Positions 51,603 through 64,000 of a stretch of 64,000 nt of DNA are shown here, piece by piece. Location of the stretch: NCBI RefSeq assembly GCF_000150275.1, contig NW_002060943.1, positions 6,750,299 to 6,814,298 on the forward strand, given 5' to 3'. How positions within the stretch are numbered: position 1 is the first letter of the stretch; every line of letters starts with the position of its first letter. The stretch is from Trichoplax adhaerens (Eukaryota > Placozoa > Uniplacotomia > Trichoplacea > Trichoplacidae). Position numbers and translations under genes: made by a program. Under the pieces are notes generated by a model. It was not told the DNA's origin and searched no databases. It saw nothing but the letters and a program-made list of their open reading frames with translations.

Positions 51603-53760
51603 ATGCTGAAATCATTAAAGAAAAGTGTCCGATTGTCACTCAGTGATTCTAACAGTTATGAAAAGAAGGAAAAGAAAGAGCCTACAAAGTCGGCATCATT
51701 TTCCTTGCGCAACCTAGAGCTAACGGTTAAGTATATGGGCTATTTGCCAGTATCCGATGCTCGCTCGCTGCAAACGTTAAAACAAGCCATTCGATTTGTT
51801 GTTCAACAAAGGATACGTAGAACTCACTCACGATTTGAAATGAGAAATTTCCAAGTTATTATTTATGATTTAGAAAGTGAAGACACAATTCTTGATATCC
51901 CAATACAGAAAGTAGCGTTATGTGGTAAAGAATTTGTCAAGGGTTTCGAAAAATGTTTTGCAGTCAATGTTACTACCGATGATTCTCATGTTTGCCATGT
52001 CATGCAAGCAGCAACGACCTATGAAGTAAATGCTGATATTGAATATTTTTGGGGAATTACTCATCAATACGATAGCACTTTATGCTTCCGTTTATTTTAG
52101 TGATGTTTTAGTAAATTTCCCTTTATTTTAATTGATATGCATAAAATTGATCTCCCTTGATTGACCGCTAATTAGAAACGAATTTATTGATTATAAGTTT
52201 AACTTTTATCCCATGACTTATTTATCTTGAAAGGCGGAAAAGTTTTTGGTTAAAATTGCTGAAGCATTTGAAGCCCTAGGAAAAATGGCTAAAAAGTCCA
52301 AGCAACGAAAATCAACGATTCCTACTCAAGCTGCGCCAACATCGAAATCAACACCGGTAGGTTTTGTTAACGGTAGCCATTTTTTTACTATCTTAATGAA
52401 ATGCAAGAATCATTTTTTGAACCTTAGTGCAGGATTATTGATGTATAAAGACATTTGAACTCTTTTTCTTTACCTATTTTAACGAATTTCCAAATTATGG
52501 CTTTACTATTTAAAGGCATCTGATGAAATGGCTCGTTCTGATAATGGCAGCCAGCAACGATCTCGATATAGCAGCAATTTTCTTAATGTCGATAACCCTA
52601 ACACCTTGTCAACAGGGATCTCGAGGGATAGTCATGATGGTTTATCGAACTCGATGGAAACACGACAATTACCACCCATTCCAAAGAATTTCAACTACGA
52701 TAATGCAGAAGTTAGTCAATCTCATCACGCTAATGAGAGCCATGGACTACAAATTCGACCGCTACCACCAGTACCAGATGTAGCGAGAAATTCGTCAGGC
52801 CATGATGATGAAGATGTAGCGAATAGAGAAACTCTATATGCTAGTTTAAAGAATACCGTGAAAAAGGATGAAGTAGAAGATCCTTATAGTACAATTAAAA
52901 ATAAACTCGGTGAAGAAAATCCATATAGTACAGTTAAAAATAAACGTGTTGACGAAAATCCTTATAGTTCGGTTAAAAACAAATCAAACGAAGAAAATCC
53001 CTATAGTACGGTTAAAGATAAATTAAATGAGGAAGACCCTTATAGTTCTATAAAAGACATTCGTAAGGCTAAACTTAAATTAGCCCTAAGTCAACCAGGA
53101 CAAGAAAATATAACTACCCAAGGGACACCTCAGTATCAAACAGAAGATGAAGAAGATCCTTATAGTACTGTTCGTACTAAAACCAATAGTGATAATAGTA
53201 AATCCGATGTGGTCATTCAGGTTCGTAGCCCAGCCGGAAATCTTGAGGTATCTGCACATGCAAATGATTCGACTAGAGGTAATCCGGCTAAGCAAGTGGA
53301 TGAGCAAACAGGCGAAAATAAGAGCGGCGCAGTTATGGCCGAGTTTAAAGCTAGCATTACTCCAGATCTATACGAAGCCAGAAAGTCATATCAAAGTAGA
53401 CGTAGTATTGCAAATCAATGGACTAGTTATAATGTCTCCGAAGTATTTGAAGAAGTGGGCGGCGACGAGCAAAATGATGTAAAATCCAATAAAAAATTTT
53501 ATGATCCTACCGATATTTATGTTAATCTCCATAAATATAGAATGCAAAATCAAAATAAATCCAGTTCTTCCCGTCAATATAATGATGTTACTAACAAAAT
53601 CGATGATAAAGGGGATAGCGAAAAAGTCCATCAACAAAGTGCGACTAAGACTAATGACAGCCAAGTCGATGGAAATTTATCGGTTAACCAACATAAATTT
53701 TATCAAAGTATTAAAGATGTTCAGAGTACTTATCAGAAACTTAAAAGTAAAATAAAGTAA
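51603..53760 (+). CDS. PTB-domain adaptor with tandem tyrosine motifs, 3 exons (possible 4th)
   Basis: Predicted cytoplasmic adaptor of 596 residues; exons 51603-52025, 52234-52356, 52516-53760, in phase (1791 nt). Residues about 35-175 form a PTB/PID domain: LELTVKYMGYLPVSDARSL, FQVIIYDLE, FAVNV...SHVCHVMQA, closed by the helix AEKFLVKIAEAFEALGKM. Such domains bind NPxY-type tails or phosphoinositides. The C-terminal part is disordered, with SH3-type LPPIP (about 234) and PLPPVP (about 264), then a tyrosine array: YASL (290), YSTI (306), YSTV (319), YSSV (332), YSTV (345), YSSI (358), YSTV (398), plus YVNL (517), a Grb2-type YxN site. From 306 to 358 the spacing is exactly 13 residues. The paired YxxI/V pattern is ITAM-like. 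I do not recognise an ortholog. The stop codon overlaps a perfect GTAAGT donor; splicing to an acceptor at 53841-53842 would replace the end with a 15-residue tail stopping at 53888. Confidence 0.85.
52867..53055 (+). repeat. 39-bp tandem repeat encoding the tyrosine-motif array
   Basis: Five in-frame units, each encoding (D/N)PYS(T/S)(I/V)K(N/D) and an acidic/basic spacer, with tyrosine codons at 52885, 52924, 52963, 53002 and 53041. The spacing is a constant 39 bp. The units differ at the DNA level, so the motif has been kept by selection or is not a recent slippage product. Confidence 0.92.
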
Positions 53761-53987
53761 GTTTAGAACTCAGCCATTCATTTTTTGTAGATCTATACCG
53801 CTACGTCTGCAGTTATTTCTAATCGATGTTATTTCATTGCAGTTCCTTAGCAGAGCTAAAAATTTGCTTTGAGATTCTTTTTGCTTAATTTATCATTTTA
53901 TTGTTTTTGGGGGATATTATTTCAATTTTAATCATGTCGACGAACTTACACTGATGGAATAACGTACTCAATGGATGCCGAAAATCG

Positions 53988-56900
53988 ATGTGTAGATCGA
54001 ACTTAGTCAAGCAACATAATCAACAGCCAACCCAATTAGATACAAGAGAGGCAGTTCGCCGTGTTGTTAGTGAAATATATAAATATGATTACAGGTTTGT
54101 TCTATATTTTAAAATTTAGCAAAGTGAGCTAGTTTGTATGGTATTGTTTTAATTTACCGTACTCAAGATGTTATGGTTATGTGATTATTAAACGATATAC
54201 AATTTGCTGCCGATCGATTCAGGCTAGATAATTCTGAAAAATTAAAAGAAATTATTGATGAAACATCGATCAGCGTTGATTCTATCGATCCTGAAACTGG
54301 CTACAGCTTGCTGCATCATTCAGTATCAAGTGAAAGTTTATCTTCGATCAATTTTTTCCTGGAAAGGTTAAGATCTATCTAGAATTATTAACGATAAACC
54401 TGTAGTAAAGCTAAATCTTGAGGGAATGAGCGCATAATTATGTTAAACTACGCATACATTACGTCCTGCTGTAGCGCATATTAATGATTAATCCGGATAG
54501 TTAATAAGAATTTTAACTTAAATGGCAAACATACGGCACCATAAATACCCCTTGCTGGACCTTACTCCTTCACTAAACGAAAGTAATCTATCTAAACGCT
54601 ACTTCCAACAGTTGGTAAAGCTACTCTATATAAGGTCGACCTTTGATAGACCAATTATCGCTAGATCATCATGATGCTTATAGACTCCAATTGATATTAG
54701 CATAAGCAAAATATATCTATATAACTTCGGAGTTAATTCTAGTGTAAATAACGCAAATTTTTATTACAGCCGTAGTAAATTTCTACGTAAGAGCTGGAAA
54801 ATAGCAATCGAGTATCGTCATTACATATTTCACTGTATATATCGCTGATTAATTAAGTTATCGTACTTGTAAATCGACCGTAATTGAATCTCAGGAAAAA
54901 TATTATGGAATCCTTTTCTTTCTCATATGCTGTATTAACGTTAATTCTATTCCAATACAGGGGCGCTAACGTCAATGTTCAAAATAGAGACAAGAGGACA
55001 CCACTTCATGTCGGTGTAACTACCGGCAATTTTTCAATTGTCAAACGTTTACTTTGCCACGGAGCCGATGTTACTATTAAAGATACGCACGGGTAAGAAC
55101 TATCCACAATATTATAATTGAAACATCGAATAAATTAACAGACTACACTGTTTTGTGGATTGTATTTTCATAATTTAACAGTAAAAATTATCCCTTAGAT
55201 CAACTAATGTAGAGTAGAGGTAACGTAACAATATCTACCACTTCTAGTTCTAATTATGAATACCAAACAGTTTAGTTGCTCAGCCCAATGATTTTTCGCG
55301 CGATAGGAGTTGTTGCTGGAATTAACGCTTTCATACCATTATTATTACTGAGAAATTTTAACCTCATTGCCAATAGGCGTACAGCATTACATCTGGTTAT
55401 GGGTCTGCAATTAGATCGTAAAATGATGTTACTACTTGTCGAATATGGAGCAAGAATCAGCGAGGCCGATTCCAGTAGTACAAGACCTGTCGATATTGAG
55501 CCGGTTAGTTGTTCTTGCCAATCCGATTTTTCAATCGTAGTTTATAGTTGTAAGCAATACCTTTGAACAACTAATTGCTTTGATATCATATTTAAAATCT
55601 AATTCTAGGAGCTACGAGTTATCCAACGAGAAATGATCCTAAAATGCAACGATGAATTATGCACAATTGATGTTGGAGCAATATTTAGAATTCGCTCTAG
55701 AGTTAATTCTAAAAGTTCGGTAGGATCAGGAACAGGTTCCATAAAAAGTATAGAAAGTCGATCGAATTTTTCTATAACAAATGAAGAAGTAAGACTTAAA
55801 TTAGGTGGCATTGAAGAAAATTCAAATGATAATCCTGATAATTTACTAGCGGTTCCTAATAAGCAACAAAGTGATATACCGGGGAGTGATGAGGAAAATG
55901 TTAACTATGACATCGAATTTGGTGATGGGTCGGATAAATTGACTAATTTTCCGAATGTTCTTGATGCTGCTTTACATGATAGCTTTGATGATCAAAGTGA
56001 AATTCTTAGTGACGAAAGTAATACTTTAAAGGACTCTTTAAAAAGTGAATTTATAAAAGCTACTAATGAAATAACTGAATCTAGTACGACTGTAAATAAA
56101 GAGACTACCAACGTTAAATTGGCGCCTGCTAATACCGAACTTCAAGCATCACATCAGAGCGGAGGCAATAGTAGGAGACAAATCACTAAAGAAAATTCTT
56201 CTTTTTCTGATAATAATAAGGACGACTTGGTACCAGTTTACCAAGGAGAAAATTTGATGAGTGATGACAATATCAACGACAATGAGTTTAGCAGTGATTT
56301 GGACGCTTGGGGTGGCGTATTTTCCGAAATGGATGCTTGGGATGATGTCTTTGTGGAAGAAAATTCCAATTTATCATGTAATAGGCAAGGGAATAACGAT
56401 CTGCCTGACACTTCTTCACTAAAGCTTTCAATAGGTCACTCATTCGATCAAAAGCCACTATCACGAGAAGATATTATCAAGAATAAGATTAGTAATGTAG
56501 AGCTTATTCAAACGTTAAAGATTGAAAACAGCTATCTCGAAGGGCCAAATAATAAAGCTGTGCTTCCCGATGATCCAGCAGAATTAGAAGATTTTGACAG
56601 TAAAGAAATATTTGGGCAAGAAGAAAAAGCCGCTAAAAATCTTCGAAGTTTAGCAATTCTTTCCAAGAATCCAGAATGTCATACTATAATATTATCCTTA
56701 CTCTTCGCTCCAAACAGTATCTTGCAGAAGAATAACCCGAAAAGTTCACCAAGAACTTTATCTGTTCAGTTGACAGCTTTAGCACACACGGAATCTTCTG
56801 TAAAATCTCTTCCCCGTTATTTGGCTTCGTTTATATTTACACTGTGTAAAGTAAGTAAATATGAAAATTATAATATATTTTAAATTTTTAATCGACAGAC

Positions 56901-59900
56901 ATTGGTTCTCACAGTATTTTAATTACTTCTAAGCTTAAGTCGACATGTAAAAGCAGATTATGTTAATAAAATTCTTAAATGTCTATATAATCTATCCAGT
57001 TAGATTAATATTTTTCCCTCTTTATTTCTTGATCAGTCCGATGGTATTAATAGTCAAAAGAAATCTATCAATAGCGGAATTGTTAATTTGCTGTCTGATT
57101 TATTGGATTCTAAAGCTGATCTGATCAAAGTAAGTACGCTTAAACAGATAAGAACTTATATGAAAATACCTTGCATACTGCTAGCGATTTGTCAATTTAA
57201 TTGACGAGATATCTCACTCCTAACAATTTATGGGGTAAAGTAGTCAAATAAACGTAAAGAATTAAGCCTTATCTATAGATAGTATTTAAACGATTTGTAC
57301 GGTAGATAAAATTATGAAATATCAACCTATGCTTTTCTAACTTTATTTAAATCTATTTTAGAAAATAAGCTAATAATACTATTTGCATCATTGATATATA
57401 GCGTTATGGAATATTAATCTATGTCTTTGTGAACTTCCTTTAATCCATTTTAGAAAATAAGTTTATCGTTGATATGGGAATTACTCCATATCGACAGCGA
57501 TCGGGAATTTTGTACAGTCCTATCGCATTTCCACGTTGATCCTATGCTTGATTTAGTCGCTCAATGTGAAGCTGAGCAAGATATGCGAGCTGATGAATTT
57601 GATCCTAATGCAATAGATGATATGTATAGACAATATGTATTGAATAGCCATAACCTGAAAGATAAGTAAGTAATAAAATTGAGCAACTCCTTATATTAAA
57701 CTGAATATTCCTATCCTTATTATTTTTTTTTATTATTGATTAGCTAAAAACCGGCAATTTAAATCCGGTTTATTTATAAAAGTGGTAATAGACATATACT
57801 TATGGCTCATACTTATTTTCTCTTTACTATAGTGAAATAATAAGTATGGCCAGCAAAGTTCTTGCTCGGACTAGTATTTATTCCAAAATTAGAAGGAGCT
57901 TAAGCCAAGCTAAAGCTATTGCACTGTTATGTACAACTCATGCACTCCTTCCTCCTACTGAATCTTATCTTTTGGGTTGTACTGTTGCTAATATTGCTAT
58001 GGATGCAGATAACCATGCCGTACTGGAAGAATATAATATTTCATACGCACTCAGGGTAAAATAATTAGTATTATCAGCCATTGCTTATTTTCGATCCTAC
58101 TTAGCATAGTACGGTTAATGGGCTAAGTTGCTATTTAGATCTTAATTTCACTTGCTTTTGAACTAAAATTGATGCCTTTGACTATTTTTGAATAGCCGTT
58201 GCTTTCATCAAAGGATCCTTTCATGCAATATCATGCCGCTCGCTGTTTAGTCTACATGGGCTATTATGATTTACATATCTATCTCTTTAGCCAAGATTAT
58301 GATGAAATGTTGGGCGACGTAATATACGCCAACGATAATCAATCTGAGCACGACTATATCAGGTAAAAACTGTATGACCTAATTCACTTTCTTGCGATCC
58401 CCTGAGCGAAGCTTAATGAAAGACCTTTATCATAAAAAGAAATAGAATTGTACCTGAATTTACCAGTGTACTTATACTGATTATTTAATTACAGGGGCAC
58501 GACTTTAGAACGAATTGTTGAAATATTAACTGGAAATTCATCGGTTTTATGGGGTGGCTCATCGCTGACACGAAATTCGTCCGGTGATTTACGAGAGAAT
58601 AGTGATGAAAAACATTCGACTGTTCTCGCAAGTGAACAAATATTAGAGTTTATCTTGACCATGTTTTCAACGTTTGTTAGCGCTGAAATATTGATGAATT
58701 TATTACTGCATCGGTAAGAGAAAGATACTGATGTCTTGCGTTAAAACTGATTTCATTGTTTATCCCTTAAAGAACATTAGATCTTTATGTATTTGATTAC
58801 ACGAGCGCTCTTGATTATAACTTATTCGTTATTTTTGCAGATTTCGTCATCCATCTGCATCTCGAATATTTGGATGGAAGATTAAATCTAGTTCATCACC
58901 CATCGATAGTGAAAATCCCATGGAAATGTATTCGCCATTACCTTTAGTTCACGTTTATTTAATGAGAGTATGGGAAATGTGGTTGGAAAACTTTTCTGAT
59001 GATTTCGTTACCAATTACGGCTTAGCGGTATGGAATTTATATTGATACGTTAACCTAATGAGCCAAGTAATTTTTGATCTTTCCTAATAATTAGATTTCC
59101 TTGAGTAAACTTATTCCATCTATGAGACTTGCCGGTGGTCCTTATCGACCGGCTGCAGCGAGATTGGAAGAACTCTTAGGCAAAATAAAGGTAAAACATA
59201 AAATTAAAATTTTGAATTTTGTTTTTATTAATCTAAGATTAATGATATTAAAATACTGATTGGCATGAAACTAACGTTTCAAACTTAAAGCGACTGTCAC
59301 TTATTGCAACTTTTTATTTCAGACCCGAAAATTATCTGACTCTAACCTTGAGGGAACAGGTTCCTTTGAAGCGATCCATAATAAACTATATGAACAGGTT
59401 AAAATTTATATCCAGTGCGCTGTTATTCTTATAATAGATTGCAAGTTTGCTTGCAATGTTCATTTAAATGAGTAGATAAATTAGTGAATACTTTAAATAT
59501 TTCTTTTGTCATTTACCTTCACTATTTTAGATATTAATATTATGCATGATTTCTATATAATAGTGTAAGTTTGATATTATCGGTGGAACGCAACCTTGCT
59601 CTATCGAAGAAGCTGCAAAACTCGCTAGCATTCAGCTTTATATTGAGGTATGATCTTCGATAGATGTTTATCGAATCTGTCATCATGGCTTTCATCCAGT
59701 TTATTTAATTAATGATAAAATCACTTAAATTGTTGTTATATGGACTTAATTAGGATATCACCGGTGTTATAGAAGAAAATCATGACAATAACTATTCATT
59801 ACACTTCCTAAAGCCAAAGAAACAAATTTTAATCAATAATCCTGACCAGGATTTGGTTGTTAGCAGGTTGAAATTGAAATAAATACTTTCAGATAACATC

Positions 59901-62900
59901 GTAGGATAAATACCGTAGTTATTATGATGATAAATATGTCACAATATCCCAATACTTCTGAAATTAATTTGTGTTCATTTCTATAGTGTGCGATATAATA
60001 TTTGTAATTCAATATTTAATATGCATTACTATTTAATTCGCTGGTAACATGAATTTGATATTATCTCTTAATTATAGAGCATCTAGTAGCCGAATAAAGT
60101 ATTGCTTGCCTAACGTCTTTGCAAAATCAAAATTGGCAACTAAAATGTAGGTCAAGAATTCATAAGCTGAGGATACGTAAATGTATTATAAGTTAGAATT
60201 ATCGTTCAAAACCAATACGTACTATAAATAATGACGCAGTTAGTGTACTTAATATCATTCTTCGCATCATAAAAAATTCCCTCTAGTGATATTGAAACAC
60301 TTTTTTTTGGTTAGGGTCAAAGAACTGCACGAAGATTTATGTCTAGATAATCCATCAGAGCGAAACGCGAAGCATTCTTACATCGATTATTGCCAATCGT
60401 TAACAACGTATGGTTGCTGCGTCTTTAATTTAGAGGTACTGCCACCCTAACATACGCAAAATACATCACTGCATTCTATAAAAATCTGACATCTTGTATA
60501 TCTTAACTTCTGATAATATCCAGGAAGTGATTGTTGTCGCCAATAGTAAGCACAAACGTCCCAAAGCAGAATACGAGAAACGATTGCTATGTATACATCC
60601 AAAACATGTCATTATGATTGATGCTAAAACAAAGGTAAGATCATTTACATTCTCTTATTAGCAATGGCTTTAATTGCTCTACAGGTAGATAATAACAATC
60701 ATTCTATCGCAATCTGATGTCTGGCCGTGACTTGCTGCGACATGGATAGTAGTTACGAAAAAAATATTATCAACTAGATTTAAATGGTGACTAATTTATC
60801 TGAAACTGTAATTTTCTATATCCAAAATTAGGAAAAGATCTCGTATAATAGCTTTCAAACACTAAAACGTTGGGAACCAGGACATTTTGGCCATGTGGTT
60901 ACGATGCAGTTGACTTTTACGAATAAAGCACATACCTTCCTTCTGGAGGATGAACAGTATGTAATTTCAAATCCTAATAATAATTACAGTGAAAAATGAA
61001 TTGATTCCATGCAGCATTTAGATTACTTTGTTTATATTCATGATTTCTGTTTGTATTTGAATAGGCAATGGCAGGAATTAGATCTGCTATTTTGGGCATG
61101 TATTGAAGAATTAGACTGGCAGGTAAGATTGCTGCATTGGTGATATACGTTAGTAAAGGAGAATAATCGTATATTATGATTATTATAATTATTGGTTATA
61201 CTTTAACTAGTTTAAATTGTTGTTCTCATAGCGAATCTCAAAGATGAGTAAAACTCCCTGGAGTAAACTAGCTGAGGAAACTCAGACTTGGGGTCGAGCG
61301 GCAGCGGCAGCACATGCTAGAACGATTACTGTTCAGGCTGCAGCAAGATTGAGTAGTTCTACGGCTACCGAAGAAGATCTTGAAAATTATCATAGTGTAG
61401 CAGAGTTAAAAGCAAAAACCGTCAGCCACGGTGGTAGTTTGTCTTCTTTAGGATCAGGAAGTGTAACTCTTCGTCGAAGTAGTACTGCCAAACAGTCTTC
61501 TAATGGAAGTTCTTATTCAAGCGGCAAGGACGTTGATGAACGGCTAAGATCAGTTCCAATGCGAAGAAGATCACATCAAAATAATGGTAATGTTCAATAG
61601 ATTAAAGGGATAAATAATTACGTCATAAACGAACTTAGAGGCTACTATATCGATCATTTTTATGGTATATCATCAGCTACTTTTCTTGCTTTTCATATTT
61701 ATTTCAGCCTGCCATATTGTAACTTAAACTTTTTTCATATCTACATTAATAATACCTTTATATACTAATTATGTACGCGTATGTAATTTTTGTATTTGAA
61801 TTTGGTCATGATGTCTAATACGTTAAGACATACGGCAATAATGCAACTGTTTCTGTCGATGATTGTTTGTACCTGTATAAATAAATTAATTTGATTCGTA
61901 TTCATGTTTGCATGGTAATATCGTAACTCAAAATATAGAAGGACGTGGATCGCCCATGAAACCTCCATCAGATACTCCAAAGTGGCGCATGAGGCAAGTG
62001 TGGGCACTTAGTCAGCCGCCAGCAATTAAGAAGCAAGTTTCTCGCGACTCTGTGAACTCTGATGCCTCATTAGATGAAAGCTGGGTTTATGTGGAAAGGC
62101 GATCATCATCATCTGGGGAGTCTACACAGACCCCAGCTACCGGTACTTCTTTATTAGATGACCAATCCAATACATGGTATCGTCGCAATCATCCGTCATC
62201 ACCAGATTCAAGAAGTAAAAGAAATCAGACCGTGCGAACTTCGCCTAGGCTAGCTCAAAGAGATCGTCATCAATCCAATACCATTCCTCGTGAAGATAGT
62301 AATACTTCGCTCAATCTCTCTCTAGCTGAGAATAAAAATACCAACGACGATTACCGTAAATCGTCCTTCGTTACAAGTTCACCAACCGATTCTTTTATCG
62401 ATGTTAGCACCATAGTAGATGAAGCTTACGCTAATGATACTTCTAAAGGAAGGAGTATTAGTCGTGCATCAACATCAAGCAGCATCGCGGAAAGTTTAAC
62501 TACAAATGAGACAAAGAAATTACCAAGAAATTCTACTTTTGGTAGTCTAGAAAGCGAATTAGGTTATAGTAATAGTAATAAATCAACTGAGAGCAGCCTC
62601 TCAAGAAGGGATATGGTTAAACCGGCTGGCGTTAAATCAATTGAAAGTTATGGAATTGTAGTGGATTTCCCAAAATGTCCTTGCCCACCAGATCCGGACT
62701 TGCCAGAATTGGACCTAGAAAGTATAACGTAAGTAAAGAAGATTTTGTACTGTACCTCTTAATACTTCATCGCCATCCTGCTAATCGCCTAAACTACTTA
62801 CTGTACGGAAATAGACGTATACTTATTCAATTTCTTTTAATAATTTAATCGTATTGTAGAAATATCGATCTTTTACGTTATCCTAGAGAACTGGCAAAGC

Positions 62901-64000
62901 AAATAACCTTGATCGATCACCGTAAGCTATTTAGATTAATAACGGACAACAAATGAATTTTTATATATTCTTATAATTAATAAATTCTAATATACAGTAA
63001 AATTGAATTTAAGATAAAAGCTATTTCAGTATAAAGTTTGATAGGACACTACTGCGTTAATAAGCACGTTGCATTCGTCTTTACTTCACTAGAATTTTTT
63101 ATTTCAAGTTAAGATAGGCTTAATTACATATGACTCTTGGTAATTGTTGTAATGCTATTACAGATTTATTCCGTCAAGTCACTGTTAGTGAGTGTCATAA
63201 AAAATTTTCAAGTGTGTCGAAAAAGAAAAGACATTTTGATGAGAATAATCCTATCCAGGGATTTGCTGAAAGATTTAATAAGGTATGCGACTATAAAGGC
63301 ACTTTAAAACATTTTCAAGGCCTAATCATGGCAACTTTACCTTGATACTAAGCATGAAAGAATTATTTCTCTGTCTTCAATGACAAATTGGACTACTTTT
63401 ATTTTCAGTTAATTAAATTATGCTGGCTACAGACTTTATTTTATTCAAGTTTAATCGACATAAGAATATTCTGCTTCTTTGATATTTTAGTTAAGTCAGT
63501 GGGTAACTGCTTCTGTATTAATGGAAAAGGATATCGAAGTTAGAGCGCATATACTTTGCCAATTTATATTAACGGCCAAGGTAACTAAACTATTAACGTA
63601 GCCTCATTACAAATACAGTAAATATATAGTATACCCTACCATGCACAATACAGAGTTTACTGATAGATATCCACTCTATGGCTTGGATGCTACAATAATC
63701 TCAAAGTTACATCATCTTATATTCATAAAATTTATTTGTAGCATTGCTTGCAATTCGCAAATTACAATGCGGTTATGGCAATTGTTGTTGCCGGACTTGG
63801 AAGCAGTCCAATTCGCCGATTAGAAAAAACGAAAGCGGTATTTAAAAATGTTTTATCTCATCTCTTATTAGATAAATCTTAAATATTAGTTTTAATGCTG
63901 TAGTACCGTAAATTAATTTCTGACTTTAAAATAACAGCAAAACCATACAGATTACGCTACTATTTCTAGATGTAGAAAAGAAGATTCATTTCGATTTTCT
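53988..64000 (+). CDS. Ankyrin-ARM-RasGEF_N-FERM-RasGEF exchange factor, cut by window end
   Basis: Predicted guanine-nucleotide exchange factor for a Ras-family GTPase, 1739 residues through exon 26. Exons: 53988-54094, 54223-54366, 54961-55092, 55377-55503, 55609-56850, 57037-57129, 57454-57665, 57833-58055, 58196-58362, 58495-58713, 58841-59027, 59095-59190, 59323-59397, 59564-59647, 59754-59866, 60078-60146, 60315-60435, 60524-60634, 60832-60956, 61065-61122, 61232-61586, 61939-62728, 62860-62921, 63164-63282, 63491-63580, 63742-63837, and probably 63938 onward. Domains: ankyrin repeats about 40-170 (DKRTPLHVGVTTG, RTALHLVMG); acidic linker to 584; ARM-like helices about 585-815 (KAIALLCTTHALLPP, QYHAARCLVYMGY); RasGEF-N about 865-965 (EFILTMFSTFVSAEILMNLL); FERM F2/F3 about 1010-1235 (SYIDYCQSLTTYGCCVFNLE, PH-like HVIMIDAKTKEKISY); Ser-rich linker; RasGEF from about 1617 (LAKQITLIDHHLFRQV, AERFNKLSQWV, AKHCLQFANYNAVMAIVVAGL). 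I recall no named vertebrate gene with this layout. The exact 5' start (MCRSNLV) is tentative. Confidence 0.85.
57312..57469 (+). repeat. Duplicated intron 3' end with a decoy splice acceptor
   Basis: Bases 57312-57369 align without gaps to 57404-57461 at an offset of 92 bp, about three quarters identical. Both copies contain the acceptor ATTTTAG followed by AAAATAAG, the first bases of RasGEF exon 7. Only the second copy continues open; use of the first would hit TAA after three codons. Confidence 0.8.

Overview
The window is animal nuclear DNA. It is AT-rich, its genes are split by many short GT-AG introns, and it encodes a metazoan set: an importin-7-type karyopherin, TAF11, an adhesion GPCR, an ankyrin/SAM scaffold, a PTB adaptor, a RasGEF, and two Death-domain adaptors with SEFIR-like C-termini. 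Intron-rich genes this compact and this animal-like suggest an early-branching metazoan. A placozoan such as Trichoplax is my best guess, by inference and not proven.

Layout: (1) 166-8328 (+), a complete importin 7/8 in 27 exons. (2) 11199-13616 (-) and 14892-16517 (+), two divergently transcribed genes that each encode an N-terminal Death domain and a C-terminal SEFIR-type domain; the 1.3 kb between their start codons is full of GTAC-rich palindromic repeats and local tandem duplications. (3) 18931-25387 (+), an ankyrin-repeat protein with DPF motifs, a proline-rich stretch and two SAM domains, resembling ANKS1/Caskin but without a PTB or SH3 domain. (4) 26826-28195 (-), TAF11, convergent with the previous gene. 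(5) An assembly gap at 31107-31667. (6) 32284-44268 (+), a 22-exon adhesion GPCR with an N-terminal C-type lectin domain. (7) 44269-51602, about 7.3 kb with no gene I can assemble, holding diverged repeats and one candidate solo-LTR-like element. (8) 51603-53760 (+), a PTB-domain adaptor with tandem tyrosine motifs at exact 13-residue spacing. (9) 53988 to the right edge (+), a very large ankyrin/ARM/RasGEF-N/FERM/RasGEF protein cut by the window end.

I built the gene models by hand: I joined exons at GT-AG sites and required the reading phase to carry through every junction. For the complete models the summed exon length is divisible by three (for example 3081 nt for the importin, 2976 nt for the GPCR, 2526 nt for the SAM scaffold), which is strong internal support. 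No transcript or database evidence was available.

In function, the right half is rich in membrane-proximal and cytoplasmic signalling (lectin GPCR, tyrosine-motif adaptor, Ras-family exchange factor), and the left-centre holds the paired Death-SEFIR adaptors. The last two genes lie only about 100-230 bp apart on the same strand.
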